Below, one piece after another: positions 22,926 through 33,169 of a DNA stretch of 64,000 nucleotides (positions within the stretch are counted from its first letter, which is position 1; every line of letters begins with the position of its first letter). The notes below the pieces were generated by a model. That model searched no databases and was not told the origin of the DNA. It worked only from the letters and a program-made list of their open reading frames with translations. The translations under genes were made by a program, and so were the position numbers. Source of the stretch: Triatoma infestans (lineage: Eukaryota > Arthropoda > Insecta > Hemiptera > Reduviidae); the NCBI GenBank assembly GCA_011037195.1, contig JAAEAF010002614.1:51182-115181 (forward strand). The letters run 5' to 3'.

Positions 22926-23763
22926 AGTTCCGTATTTAATTAATTTTCTCCATAACAGTAAAATCTTTTAATCCTAATTAGGATTATTTCTGAGTCTTTA
23001 TTAAGAAAACTATTACTTCTAGTTCTATGAAAATGAAACCTTACAAACTACTTTCCAAAGTGAGAAGAGCAAATAAATGTACTTTAGCTTCTCTATTTAT
23101 TGTAATACTAATTACAGTTATAATGGCAGATTTTCGAAATTACATTTTTACTAAATATATCAGAGATGGGCAAGATTACAAATCAACAAAATGAGAAATT
23201 AATATTTGTAAATACATCAGTCATTAATTTGTTAAAATTAAAAATGACTGAATTAGACGCTCCCCTGCCTCTCTCCTTACCTCCAAAAGCGTTCACCCCC
23301 TCTGATGTTAATATATCATAAAAAACTTACCGTCTAAAAAATCTCCTGGATACGATTTAATAACAACTCAAATTATTCATCTTCCAAAAAAAGCCATAGT
23401 TTTTCTCACTTACATTTATAATTCAGTTCTCAGAACCACATATTTTCCTCTAATATGGAAATTCTCTAAGATAAAAATGATTCCGAAACCTAATAAACCT
23501 TCCTTCGTCATACAGGCCCATAAGTCTGTTACCTATTTTAGGAAAAATACTAGAGTAATTGTTATTGAAACGGATTTACCCCATTCTGGAAACTGAACAA
23601 ATCATTCCATCACATCAGTTTTGCTTTCTACAACATCACAGCACCATTCATCAGTGCCATAGAGTAGTGGACACCATTGCTTCGCACTTGAGCGGAAATA
23701 GTACTGCTGTGGTGCCTTCCTCGATGTAGCTAAGCCTTCGATCGGGTGTGACATCCAGGATTA

Positions 23764-23935
23764 TTGTGGAAGCTAAAGAAATGCCTACCATCAACCTATT
23801 TCTTACTCATCAAGTTTTATCTATCCGACCGCTACTTTCAGATTAGTTGCGGATCTGCTATCTCTGACTACTCGCTGGCCGGCGCCGGAGTTCCTCAGGG
23901 TAGTATACTTGGTCCGCTTCTGTATACTGTATTAG
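23764..23935 (+). pseudogene. LINE RT fragment, 5' half (ends at the insertion)
   Basis: It encodes KFYLSDRYFQISCGSAISD and AGVPQGSILGPLLYTV, RT motifs B-C of the jockey type. The reading frame runs into the inserted DNA after the VPQGS block and terminates at 24037-24039. Confidence 0.8.
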
Positions 23936-24340
23936 TAGGGTATAAATGTTACAACTGGCGCAACCCCTTCGTCCCCCGCCTACAAAATTCGCTGGATAGG
24001 AGGGTGTTCTTCAGCCCTTCCTCAGCTCACCGTAGCTAAGGCGATGGGGAGTGTGGTGTAGTGGGTATATAGCTGTCTCAACATTCCCTATATCATCATC
24101 TCTCTCACTAACGTTAGTAGCCCACCTGTTCATCTATAGCCCACGCTCTCTATAGTTTGTAATTATAATATAATAAAAAATAAATAAATAAATAGATATT
24201 ATAAATAAAACTTAATAATATTTGTGTAATCAAATACAAAATTTGTCATTTAGCTGTCTTATACTCTAGTCGTTACCCTTTGAGGTCACCAGCACTATTG
24301 TATTTGTTTTTTTTTTCTTAAACATATATGTCATCTGTTT

Positions 24341-24354
24341 TATATATATATATA
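24341..24354 (+). promoter_or_regulatory. Possible TATA element of the two-ORF cassette
   Basis: A TATATATATATATAC stretch lies about 115-130 bp before the first ATG. The position suits a core promoter, but simple TA repeats are common in this window. Confidence 0.35.
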
Positions 24355-24470
24355 CGCTTCAACTGTTGCACACATTCACGTACCTTAAGTAACAATCTAA
24401 GAAATAGATTTTTTTTTTAAAAGAAAGGGTTTACTATTTCATTCATGTAGTTCATTTATGTAGTGCAACG

Positions 24471-24842
24471 ATGGCAGACCTTTGGAAGGAAATAACAACC
24501 AGTGACAGTTATCAAAAATTTATTTCCACGTTATCCACTATCGATTTAGATAATTCTGAATTGGCACAAAAATATATAGACTTAAAACAAAAATTACTAA
24601 GAATGGAAGAATATGCAAAAGAGTTCGTGGAAAGAGCCGCTAATAAACATTGTAAACAATGCGTTTGGTCAAACCCTGACCAGTGGTGTGGACCTGATAC
24701 ATGTGAATGTTTCCGAATATCATTTCTATCCAATAGCATTGAACGTGATTTAAATGATATTCTTGGTGGAGGGGATCTTTCAAGAAGTTCAAAACAGTGC
24801 AAAACAGTGTTCAGTTGCATTCAGCATCATGGCAGCGAGTGA
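24471..24842 (+). CDS. Unknown small protein with Cys cluster (ORF1 of the cassette)
   Basis: This is a 123-residue frame starting ATGGCAGAC, with a good Kozak-like purine three bases upstream. I do not recognise the family. Residues 25-58 are charged and likely helical. Cys61, 64, 73, 78 and 80 form a C-x2-C-x8-C-x4-C-x-C cluster (CKQC..WCGPDTCEC) that looks zinc-binding. The frame has no internal stops, unlike the riddled LINE around it, so the insertion is younger than the LINE or has been under selection. Its last 14 bases overlap the next ORF's start. Options: a viral-type accessory gene (compact overlapping ORFs occur in small DNA viruses such as densoviruses), a gene from a large DNA transposon, or a domesticated gene. 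None is shown. Confidence 0.6.
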   Translation: MADLWKEITTSDSYQKFISTLSTIDLDNSELAQKYIDLKQKLLRMEEYAKEFVERAANKHCKQCVWSNPDQWCGPDTCECFRISFLSNSIERDLNDILGGGDLSRSSKQCKTVFSCIQHHGSE

Positions 24843-25305
24843 AATTGGTTTACATTTAACCACAAGTTTTCCTCTCAACAGACACAACTCTAAGACTCTG
24901 ATAACTGGACTGTCTCAAGATGGTGTACCTCTGATAGCTTTGAAAACCAGAAAAGTTATTATTTATCTTAAGGTAGATGACTGGTCAACTTTGGAATCTA
25001 ACAAGCAATATTGTGATGAATTCTTTGATAAGAAAAAACAGGCTTCTCCAGACTCAATCAATCTTAACAGCGCTAATATATTTTTCATTACATCTAGCCA
25101 CAAGATGATTTCTACCCAGGGAAAAGCAACTTGGGTGGAAGATCTTCTCAGTTTTCAACCTACTACCATCATTCTTCTGAGAAATGAATATTTCAAACTT
25201 CAAAGCATCTTTACGGATATTAGTAATGAGTTAAATTATTTGTCAAAACTCTGTAAACCCAATACCATGTTGCCTTATTATTATAAAATTGTGCAAGATC
25301 AATAA
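24829..25305 (+). CDS. Unknown protein (ORF2 of the cassette)
   Basis: This frame is 158 residues if it starts at ATGGCAGCG (24829). The same frame is open back to 24754. It begins 14 bases inside ORF1 in a different frame, an arrangement that fits stop-restart, leaky scanning or a frameshift. Two segments look alike: one near the N-terminus (ALKTRKVIIYLKVDDWSTLE) and one near the C-terminus (TTIILLRNEYFKLQSIF). Each is strand-strand followed by an amphipathic helix, which suggests two copies of a small alpha/beta DNA-binding-like fold (PC4/p15-like is only a guess). The stop codon sits inside AATAAA (25301-25306), so the transcript would have almost no 3' UTR. No family is recognised. Confidence 0.6.
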   Translation: MAASEIGLHLTTSFPLNRHNSKTLITGLSQDGVPLIALKTRKVIIYLKVDDWSTLESNKQYCDEFFDKKKQASPDSINLNSANIFFITSSHKMISTQGKATWVEDLLSFQPTTIILLRNEYFKLQSIFTDISNELNYLSKLCKPNTMLPYYYKIVQDQ

Positions 25306-25306
25306 A
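25301..25306 (+). terminator. Poly(A) signal overlapping the ORF2 stop
   Basis: AATAAA shares its TAA with the stop codon at 25303-25305. A GT/T-rich stretch (GTGTTTATTAAGTTTTTTTT) follows within 10-30 bases, as expected of a functional cleavage region. Confidence 0.65.
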
Positions 25307-25370
25307 AGCCATGTGTTTATTAAGTTTTTTTTCTTATTAACCCATAATTACATGTCAACGTCTGTTTGAA

Positions 25371-26059
25371 AACACTTCAGATTTACTAACCTATACAAAC
25401 ACTCTTCTTTGCACTTACGCTGATGACACCGCCATCCTTGCATCCAGCTCTGATCCCATAAATGCCTCCACTCTCTTACAGACTCATTTAAATAAAATAG
25501 AATCTTGGGCCAAAAAATGGCGGTTAAACTCAACCCACAAAAATGTCAACAAATCACCTTTACTATGCGTCGTGCCTCCTGTCCTTCAGTAACTTTCAAC
25601 TCAATACCACTCTCTCCTGCAAACTTAGTTCGCTACCTTCGGATGTATATCGACAAAAGACTAACATGGAATCCACATACGAAACTAAAAAGACTGGAAC
25701 TTAACAAACAGAATAAGTTACTACTCAGACTAATAGGAAGACGATCGAAAGTACCTCTTGAGCACAAACGACTCGTATACAACTGTATACTCAAACGGAT
25801 GTGGACTTACGGACTTGAACTGTGGGGTTCAACCAAGCGCTCAAATTCCCAGAAAATTCAGTCTTTTCAGTCAAAAATTCTCCGTCAGATAGCAGATGCT
25901 CCATTCTATGTCCTCCACGACGATCTCAAAATCCCATATGTATCTGAAGCCGTCAAAACTAAATATAAAAAATTCTATGACTCTCTAACTCTCAACTCTA
26001 ATCCTCTTGTTCAAAATCTCGCCTCCACAACTATACCAGATAATCCACCCGGCGATTGA
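25371..26059 (+). pseudogene. LINE RT fragment, 3' half
   Basis: It starts at TSDLLTYTNTLLCTYADDTA, with the catalytic YADD intact, and continues with ESWAKKWRLKLNPQKCQQIT, YIDKRLTWNPH, LWGSTKRSN and a jockey-type C-terminus ending NPPGD. One frame change occurs between the YADD segment and the 25505-26059 frame. Together with 23764-23935 it accounts for one RT domain. Confidence 0.85.
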
Positions 26060-26387
26060 GCCGCTGTTGACCCCGTGATCACCTCCAGCAATACGAAGTA
26101 AATCCTGAGAGAGTGTTACCTCTGGGTACCTTCTCTCCTCCAGCCAATCACGTCATTCATCATCACACACCATCATATTCACTCATTATATTTATTTATG
26201 TAGATTGTGAATTCCAAATAAAAGAAAAGAAAGAAAAATTAAAAATTTAATCATGGTACATTTAGTTGATTAATTCAGTTTACTTATTATTATAAATTAA
26301 ATTTTTATTCATAACTGTTCATATCAGTTTTGCACAACTAAAAATCTTTTACCGTTGGGGTGAGTCAGGAGATGAATTGTGGCTCTC

Positions 26388-26562
26388 TACTTCATCACCG
26401 TACAGAATCTAGCGGTGATGTCGTATTCCAGGCTCAGTTTCTTGTAGTACTCCCGTGAGTCTACTACAATGTCCAACGTTATCATACAGAGAAGTTTGGA
26501 AGCCTGGGTACCTGCCTCGAGTTGTAGGAGGACATACACTTCATAGTACTTTCTCAGATTCT
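26388..26562 (-). CDS. Probable 3'-terminal coding exon of a host gene
   Basis: On the minus strand a stop-free, balanced-codon segment reads NLRKYYEVYVLLQLEAGTQ, then SKLLCMITLDIVVDSREYYK and KLSLEYDITARFCTVMK before a TAG stop (26388-26390). Directly upstream are two possible splice acceptors, TTCTCTTAG and CAATTTCAG, and the first is preceded by an in-frame stop, which suits an exon start. A minus-strand AATAAA lies about 80 bp downstream (near 26303). Amino-acid composition is protein-like and unlike any LINE here. I do not recognise the protein. Upstream exons were not found in the window, so the rest would lie beyond 26562 or outside. A processed pseudogene remnant is the alternative. 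Confidence 0.55.
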
Positions 26563-27195
26563 GAAATTGCTAAGAGAATTTAACTTGGAAAGAAGGATGA
26601 AGATTGGGTTGGTTTCACCTCGTCTATATTATTTTATATTCTATATTATTTTATATATTGTACTTCTAAATTATTTTATAGATTAGTGCATCTAATTCAG
26701 TATAGATATCATAAAGGATTGTATCCATCCATACAATGTGTCTTTCCAGTAATCTGATTGGTTAGTTATATATTGTTCGCTCAACTCCTAGTGTTTACAT
26801 TTCATTACAACCAGCCATTACAATGCCGATCGACTCATTGTATTAATAGTGTCATTATATTGGCAGCATACTATTACGTCATTGATAAGGACTCTTATGT
26901 ATGTTATCTCTTAACGATAAAAGCATCGTCCTCAGTTCCATCTCATCAATTTCTCTCACACTTTCTCTGTTTTATCTATTAAACGAGGCAATCTCGCTGT
27001 TTTATTGAAATTCAGGGTGCAATCCAATTTTTTGTACAATGTTATTTAGAAATAAATGTTGGCCCATGAAAACTAAAATTGACATCTTTTTACTTATCAG
27101 TTTTTTTTTTAAAGTAATCAAACTAAAAAATATTTTAGATAGTTTAACCAAATTGTTTAATATAGTTCAACAATAATTTAAAATCTGTAATGGAA
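26563..27195. other. Unassigned (possible intron of the minus-strand gene)
   Basis: AT-rich sequence. The 74-codon plus-strand frame at 26758-26982 resembles nothing known. Confidence 0.4.
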
Positions 27196-27199
27196 AACT

Positions 27200-27545
27200 C
27201 AAACGACCTAGTTAATGAAAATACTAGTTGTGCTATTTAGAGAGAAAATTGTTTCAGATAAAAAATGATAAGAGCTATCATTAACATTTCAGCTTTAGAG
27301 AAAATCTTCTCGGTCATTTTCAAGAAAATTCGGGGGGGGGGGGAATCATTAAAAATCGTCCATTAAAGTCGTACTTCTGGTTAATTGATTTTCTTGAAAC
27401 TTGGAATTCTAGCAATGCATTTAATAGGCTTTAAAATTTAAGTTCTTCCAAGAAAAATAAATATTTGAAATGTAAGTAAGTGATAGGCGCATTTCTGGGT
27501 GTGTATGTAAAAAATCAAGTTCCAACTTCTTTTGAATTATCATTT
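27200..27545 (-). repeat. Family A fragment
   Basis: It has AGAGAAAATTGTTTCAGATA, TTTAGAGAAAATCTTCTCGG, a G-run, and GTACTTCTGGTTAATTGATT in family order. No termini are present. Confidence 0.6.
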
Positions 27546-27621
27546 TTTAATCGTTTGTTAAAACCATCAAACACATTGATTTCAAATATACAGTTGACAT
27601 GTACACACAGTATATGTGTAT

Positions 27622-28006
27622 TGTAACGCTGCCAGTGGGACCATCTAGGAGAGGAAGTAGGAACCTCAAGTTCTCTTAGTGGCCGCTAGGAAGCGCTAGG
27701 GACGCGCTCTAGTTCTCTCTGGAAGGATTGAGAAGATTCTCCACCGTTATAAGTAGTGGGACCGCAGAGAGTTGGAAGAGTTTCTAGTTACAAACAAGTA
27801 TAGGTTTGTGAAAAGTGTATAAAAAGTGAACAAAGAGAACTTTTGTTGTTTAAACTGTGAAGTAATTATTATTAAGTGTTGTATTTTGCAATTTATTCTG
27901 TATAACAATAAATTGGTGTTTTCTTTATTGAAGTTTAGAGTATTTTATCAATACGAACCCACTTAAAACTAGTTGCAGTAGCTAGTTTAGAGGGAAAAAC
28001 GTTACA
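27622..28006 (+). mobile_element. Solo LTR, 385 bp, with 4-bp TSD
   Basis: It starts TGTAACGC and ends ACGTTACA, so its tips form a 7-bp inverted repeat with TG..CA. GTAT lies immediately before (27618-27621) and after (28007-28010). Inside are TATAAGTAG at 27748-27756 and AATAAA at 27907-27912 at LTR-like spacing, which sets the plus orientation. The 4-bp duplication suggests a Ty3/Gypsy-type element. No internal region remains on either side. Confidence 0.88.
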
Positions 28007-28010
28007 GTAT

Positions 28011-28935
28011 TTTTACTTTCTCTTACTCCCTACTAAGGAGGAAGTATTGCGAACGTGCTAGATTTTTGAAATTCGAGTTTTTACCAGAAATACATGTTTT
28101 GGGGGTCCCCTAAATATAAAAAAAAAAATTTTAAGCGAATGTATGTGTATGCGTGTAAGTGGTGGTCAGAATATATAGAAAAACGAAAAGTCGCAGAAAG
28201 TTCAAACTTGGTATTCCATTTGAGAGAATACCACCGCATCAGACTCGAAGATTTCGGGCAAAAAATCCATCAAGCGGAAGTGCGACTTTGTTGAAGTTAT
28301 TTATTTATTTCTTTTTCAGTTTTACTGTTTATTTTGAAAACGGCTGCATCAATACTTTTTTTTTTAAGTTTCGTATAATATTTAGAAACATAAAATACAT
28401 TTTATAACATAAATTTTATTTGAGACATTTTCCCAGGAAAATTGAATTTTTGGGGGTCCTGGTGCAACAGTAGCGTTAAGGTTCCCTCATCTAAAGTACT
28501 ACTTCAGTATAATAATGGTTTTTACCACCAACATCGTGGTACATAATGGAAAACAAAAGTGCGAATCTGAAGAATAGGTTTTCCGAGTTATTTTTTGGAA
28601 TTTTTTCGAATACGATTTCAACGAATTTCTTTAAATTTAGTATGGTTCCTGCAAAGATGGAAATGTATTACTTTATTTATTTGAAACATTTTTCTGAAAA
28701 AAATTATTTAGAAATTTGGGACGTTAAAATTCTAACATGTTGGTTCAATATTATTGGTGCTCTCTGCAATGTAATCCATTCTGTTGCTGTCAGTGTTGGT
28801 AGGGTGGCACCTGTATATTTAGGTTAGGAAAATGTAAAATTTAAAGAAAATTTCGTCATTTTATATATAATTGTAATTAACCGGAGTAAGAGAAAGTCGT
28901 GTGAGTGTTTCACACCAGATTTTTTTTTTTTTTTT
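28011..28935 (+). repeat. Family A, full-length copy
   Basis: It begins ACTTTCTCTTACTCCCTACT right after the LTR's second GTAT, and ends GGAGTAAGAGAAAGT and GTGTGAGTGTTTCACACCAG plus a T-run. Predicted frames inside (28094-28827) are chance. Confidence 0.85.
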
Positions 28936-29500
28936 TTGGTGTAAATTCAATTTTGAGAATTAAACATGACGTAATACTTCTTTTTCATATATGAGGAAAG
29001 GAGAAATGGAATATTTTATGTACCTAACAAACCAGGATATTATCTAAGAGAAATATAATTCAATTTAAAATAAGAAATATTTATTACATCTACTTAAATG
29101 AGCTTTAAAAAGTATTTTAATATTAGCTTCGCTTTTGTAGAATGTAAGATCAAGTAGCGAGTTACAGTATTTTTAGTAGGAAACTCAAATTGGAAGGGAT
29201 GGGATGATAATTTCAACATCATAGAAATACATTTACAAGATGAATAATCCCAACCAGCATCCAATATTAAACCACCAGCGTTTATCATCCACTGCACACC
29301 ACACTTCATAATAATATATGTAATTAATACGTATATTTATAATGTATATAGCCATGCCACAGCTATCTTTAACATTTTATTAATATCAGTTGTAATTACT
29401 TTAGAAAAGGTTTACATAAGAGAGCGTAAATGGTTATGAATTTCATTTCCGGTTAAATAATATATATTAAATTGTTAATAACTTGTATGGTGATTTTTTT
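28936..29500. other. Unassigned
   Basis: AT-rich sequence. Positions 28940-29000 look like a stray family A end (AATTCAATTTTGAGAATT..GTAATACTTC). Confidence 0.45.
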
Positions 29501-29504
29501 TTCT

Positions 29505-30170
29505 CTCTATATTACGACGAAGTAGTGCGATCGGGCCAGATTTTTCGAAATTGAGTTTTCACCGGAAATACACGTTTTGAGGTCCCCTGAGTTTGAAAAA
29601 GTGTTTTTTTTAGAAAATATCACAAAAACGAAAAGTTGCAGTAAGCTCAAACTTGGTATTCCATTTAGATAATACCACCGTTAGAATACATGAAGATTTC
29701 GTGCAAAATCCATCAACCGGAAGTGCCACTTTACTGAATAGTTTTTATCAGTTTTTTGTGATTTTCTCGAAAATGGTTCCAACGATTTTCCTAAACTTTA
29801 TACATCAACTACTCATACAGAGAGCTACAACTTTTATTGGAAACATTTCTCCGGGAAAATGCATTTAAGGGCACTTTTGCGGGAGGGGTGGGGTTATGGT
29901 TCCCTCTAAAGTGCTATTTTAGTTATTACACAATTCTATTATCTAATAATATTAATTAAAATGAAATATGTTGTCGAAATCCCGAGTATGAATAAAAGCG
30001 GATGACCGGAGTTGCGACTTTACTGAAAATAGGTTTTTCAGTTTTTTGTGATTTTCTCCATAAAAATGGTGACGGTATTAAACAGTAATAAGAAGTGTAA
30101 GTATCAAGAAAATGTGCCATTTAGCAGTAGGAGAATGTCGAGTGAGTGTTTCACACCAGATTTTTTTTTT
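29505..30170 (+). repeat. Family A copy
   Basis: It starts at a diverged left end (TTACGACGAAGTAGTGCGAT), has two CCGGAAGTGC-type units (29719, 30006), and ends GTGTTTCACACCAGATTTTT. It abuts the LINE tail that follows. Confidence 0.8.
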
Positions 30171-30171
30171 T

Positions 30172-30740
30172 TTATAAAAGTTTTTTTCGCCATTTGCAAG
30201 GCTTTTTCAGCCATCATGTATCTAGCAGTCCAGTATATTGCGGAGTGCTTCTCCAGGTCATTTCTATAAAAGTTTTCGCGGACACTATCCAGAGACTGGC
30301 AGGTGTTTAGAGGCCAGCATGCATCGGCTCCTCCAGGCAGATAGGACATATGGGAGAGTCACAACTCCTACCTACCCTATTCCGGTGAGCCTGGAGATAG
30401 TCGTGCCCAGTCAGAAGGCGGAAATTGGCTGTAGCTGCTTTTCTTGGCAGGGAACTAGGCAGAGGCTGTCTAATCAGTCTTTCCCATCGTTTACCGCACG
30501 CCTTCTGCTTACGCAATGTGTGTAGTGTTTTGTTGACTCTTTCTTTTATTTCACGGCAAGCATCTTCGTAACTTGATAGGTTCTGCAGGAGGGGGCAAGA
30601 GACAGCCTTTTTGTTGCGAGATTGTAGGCCTTTTCGTTTCTAGTAGTGCCACAGTGACTGGGGATCCACTAGAGATCCAATAGTCTAGCCTCCCTTGATA
30701 CTTTCGTGGATTTTTTGCGGGCCCAGCAGAACACGGCCAC
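30172..30740 (-). mobile_element. LINE 3' fragment: RNase H end and CCHC-like C-terminus
   Basis: Minus-strand codons read WIPSHCGTTRNEKAYNLA at about 30611-30665, the last RNase H motif of RNase H-bearing LINEs. A frameshift follows, then EIKERVNKTLHTLRKQ, ANFRLLTGHDYLQAHRNRVG and CPICLEEPMHAG..TCQSL. The C-terminus ends about 30190 and the 3' end is A-rich. The catalytic N-terminal half of RNase H is absent or unreadable. Confidence 0.82.
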
Positions 30741-31080
30741 TATCAGTATGTTTTATAATAAAAGTGGATATTAATAATTTGGAAAAATCAAATTTTGTAT
30801 CGAACAAAAATACTGGAATGATGGAAAGTCGTATTGGAATCAAGAAAAACAATGAAGAAGTTCTAAGGGACTTTTGTTTTTTGTTTTTTTTAACCAAAAT
30901 TGTTTGAACTTGTCTTTTTGGAATTTATTCTTTGTTGCTAGAAACAAGTAGGATGCTGTAAGGCGATGGTGGAGTGGGGTTAGTGTGTAAAGGATGTTGG
31001 CGTCAGCTGCAGGATATCTCAGCCCCTGGCACCGTGATCAACATGACGTTCTGTAACAATCTCTTACCAACTGCACACAA
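30741..31080. other. Unassigned
   Basis: The opposing frames at 30685-30907 are mirror-image chance ORFs. Nothing is recognised. Confidence 0.4.
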
Positions 31081-31084
31081 GACT

Positions 31085-31612
31085 TCTAGTGACAAATTTT
31101 CGAAAATCAGTTTACACCGGAAATACATGTTTTGTAGTCTGTCCCCCTGAGAGTAAGATAAAACTGTTTTAACCAAATTGTCTGTATTTATGTGTGGGTG
31201 CGAGAATAGAATATATTTCAAAAAAGAGAAATCGCAAGAAGCTCTAAAACTTGATATTCCATTCCACTAAAGCATCAACCAGAAGTGCGGCTATAATAAT
31301 TTTTTTTTTGTTTTCGTGATTTTCTCGAACACAGATCAAGATTTTTTTTTTGTTTAAACTTCGTGTTCTATCTCCACACATACGTACACAAAAATATCTA
31401 GCACTTTTATTTACAATATTTTTCAAAAAAAAAAAAATAATTTGGAGAGGATTTGGAGGAGATCTGTCAATTAGGTGTAAATTTATCCCAACTTTCTTTC
31501 TTTTTTAATGACCAGCCCAATTAAACATTATAAACGTGCAATTTTGTGTACAAAAAATTGGTTAAATTAATTGTATTGATTGAAATAAGAGAAAGCGGTG
31601 TGTTTCCTTTTT
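31085..31612 (+). repeat. Family A copy, diverged and shortened
   Basis: It has GTTTACACCGGAAATACATG, a GTGTGGGTGCGAG microsatellite position, ACCAGAAGTGCGGCT, and a right end ATAAGAGAAAGCGGTGTG. Confidence 0.7.
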
Positions 31613-31649
31613 AATCGTCTAAAATAAATTATGTCAAACCTTCAGTCTA

Positions 31650-32350
31650 TTTTTACTTTCTCTTACTCCTAGTAAGAGGAATTATTGTAATCGTGTCAAA
31701 TTTTCGATATCGCGTTTTCACCGGAAATATCCATTTTGACGTCTCCTGAGTCCAAAAAAGTGGTTTTTAGCCAATGGTGTTTGTGTATGTGAACAGCTCA
31801 AAAACGAAAACGGTTGAAAGTTAAAACTTGATATTCTGTTTTAGGTATCACCATGGAATCTGACAGTACGTTAACTGTGAATATTTCTCAACCGGAAGTA
31901 CCACTTTACTAGCTGTTTTTTTTTTTGTTTTTTTTACTTTTTGTGTTTTTCTCAAAAATAGCTCCGACAATTTTCTTCAAACTTGGTATATCAACTGGTC
32001 ATATACAAAGAGCTACAACTTTATTTGAAAACATTTCTCTAGGAAAATTCATTGAAGGGCAGTTATGAGGGTGGGGTGGGGTTAGGTTTTCATCTAATGT
32101 GTTATCATAGTTAATTATATAATTCTACAATCCAAACAAAATTAATTAGAAATAAATAGATAGCCAATATTCCGAGTTTTAAGCAAATTACTAAACCGGA
32201 AAAGTGCGCTTTTAATGAACAGGTTTTTTTTTTTTCAGTTTTCAACTAATTTCATTAAATTTGGTACACAAACTATAAAATTTGTCACTTATAATTTTGG
32301 GAACTGGAATAAGAGAAAGTTGTATGAGTGTTTTACACCAGGTATTTCTT
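31650..32350 (+). repeat. Family A copy
   Basis: It starts ACTTTCTCTTACTCCTAGTA and ends GGAATAAGAGAAAGTTG and GTGTTTTACACCAGG. Two units are seen (CCGGAAGTACC near 31893, CCGGAAAAGTGCGC near 32196), so one unit was lost relative to the 5733 copy. Confidence 0.85.
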
Positions 32351-33165
32351 TCAGTAATAAATTACCGTAGGAATCCATGTGGACTCGTAAATTCATGTTT
32401 TTCTTCTCGCCCCCTATCCCCAAAAATACAAAATACAAAATTAAAAAACAATTGCTATGGAACAGTTAAAAAACTGGATTAGTAAAAATTTTCTCTCTGT
32501 TATCTAAAAAATCTAGTTTCTAACCCTGTTCATTGTCCACGTCTGGACTTATTAGTATAAAATAAACTATCGTGGCAAAACATTTTTTTAAAAATAACAA
32601 TATTAACACTTGAATTTCCTTTTGTATTTCCTTCAATGGAAAGCTAAACTGGTATTGAAAGGAAATGTTTTGGCCGTAGAGGATTTAGAGGAAAATGGAG
32701 CATCAGTCACCTGATATTTTCCTCAGTGGAAAAGTATTTTCCTTTTATTTTATTTTATTTTTTCTTTAAATTCCACACAAAAAAGAAATAATAGTAATAA
32801 TGGTAATAAACGTTCCCCTTAACATTATTCTGATAAATTTATTTCTGAATGATATTGACAGCTGAGTTTTGCAAGGAAAAAACAATTGGGTAGAATAAAT
32901 GGGTAACTAAGTGGGGAGGAAAAACAAAATTAACTATGTTGTCAGTTAATATTTAGATATAGCCGTTGATGTTGCTTTATCAGTTTGGCGTTTTATCCAG
33001 TTGATGTCAATTTTGATCAATCTAATATGCTTCCCGTCCCCCCCCCTTTTTCTATTTCTCTCTCTCTCTCTCTCTTTACTGTAATATTTGTATTTTCCTT
33101 CTTTTTTTATTCCTTTGCATTTTATTTTACTCAATTTTCAGTGAAATTTTTTAAAAGTAAACTAA
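32351..33165. other. Unassigned, with a TC microsatellite
   Basis: A (TC)n run at about 33055-33075. No reliable coding region. Confidence 0.45.
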
Positions 33166-33169
33166 TCTT

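Larger units (their letters stand above)
23936..25368 (+). other. Foreign insertion inside the LINE RT, carrying a two-ORF cassette
   Basis: Bounds come from the LINE coding break. The left 230 bp are GC-richer. Position 24164 onward is A/T-rich, with a TATATATATATATAC stretch at 24341-24354 that could act as a TATA box. Two overlapping ORFs follow, then AATAAA at 25301-25306. No clear terminal inverted repeat or target duplication was found, so the mobile class is unknown. A TTACAACTGGCGCAACCCC string at about 23951-23969 resembles an LTR end plus tRNA primer site, but no LTR can be delimited. Confidence 0.65.
23170..26245 (+). mobile_element. Jockey-like LINE interrupted by a ~1.43-kb insertion
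   Basis: The RT N-terminal half is readable at about 23225-23935: KNLPSKKSPGYDLIT, then KMIPKPNKP, several stops and frameshifts, then VPQGSILGPLLYTV. The next residues expected in this clade, TSDLLTYTNTLLCTYADDTA, appear only at about 25371-25430. The C-terminal part continues to a stop at 26057-26059. The 3' end is an A/G-rich tail around 26215-26245. The break falls between consecutive codons of the RT palm, which argues for one LINE split by an insertion rather than two elements. Confidence 0.82.

Noticed and set aside
23936..24040. C-terminal piece of a second LINE (RNPFVPRLQNSL) and LTR/PBS reading of TTACAACTGGCGC
   Set aside because: The similarity to LINE C-termini is weak and no LTR pair can be delimited; kept only as a remark because the one-codon match of the split RT is stronger evidence.
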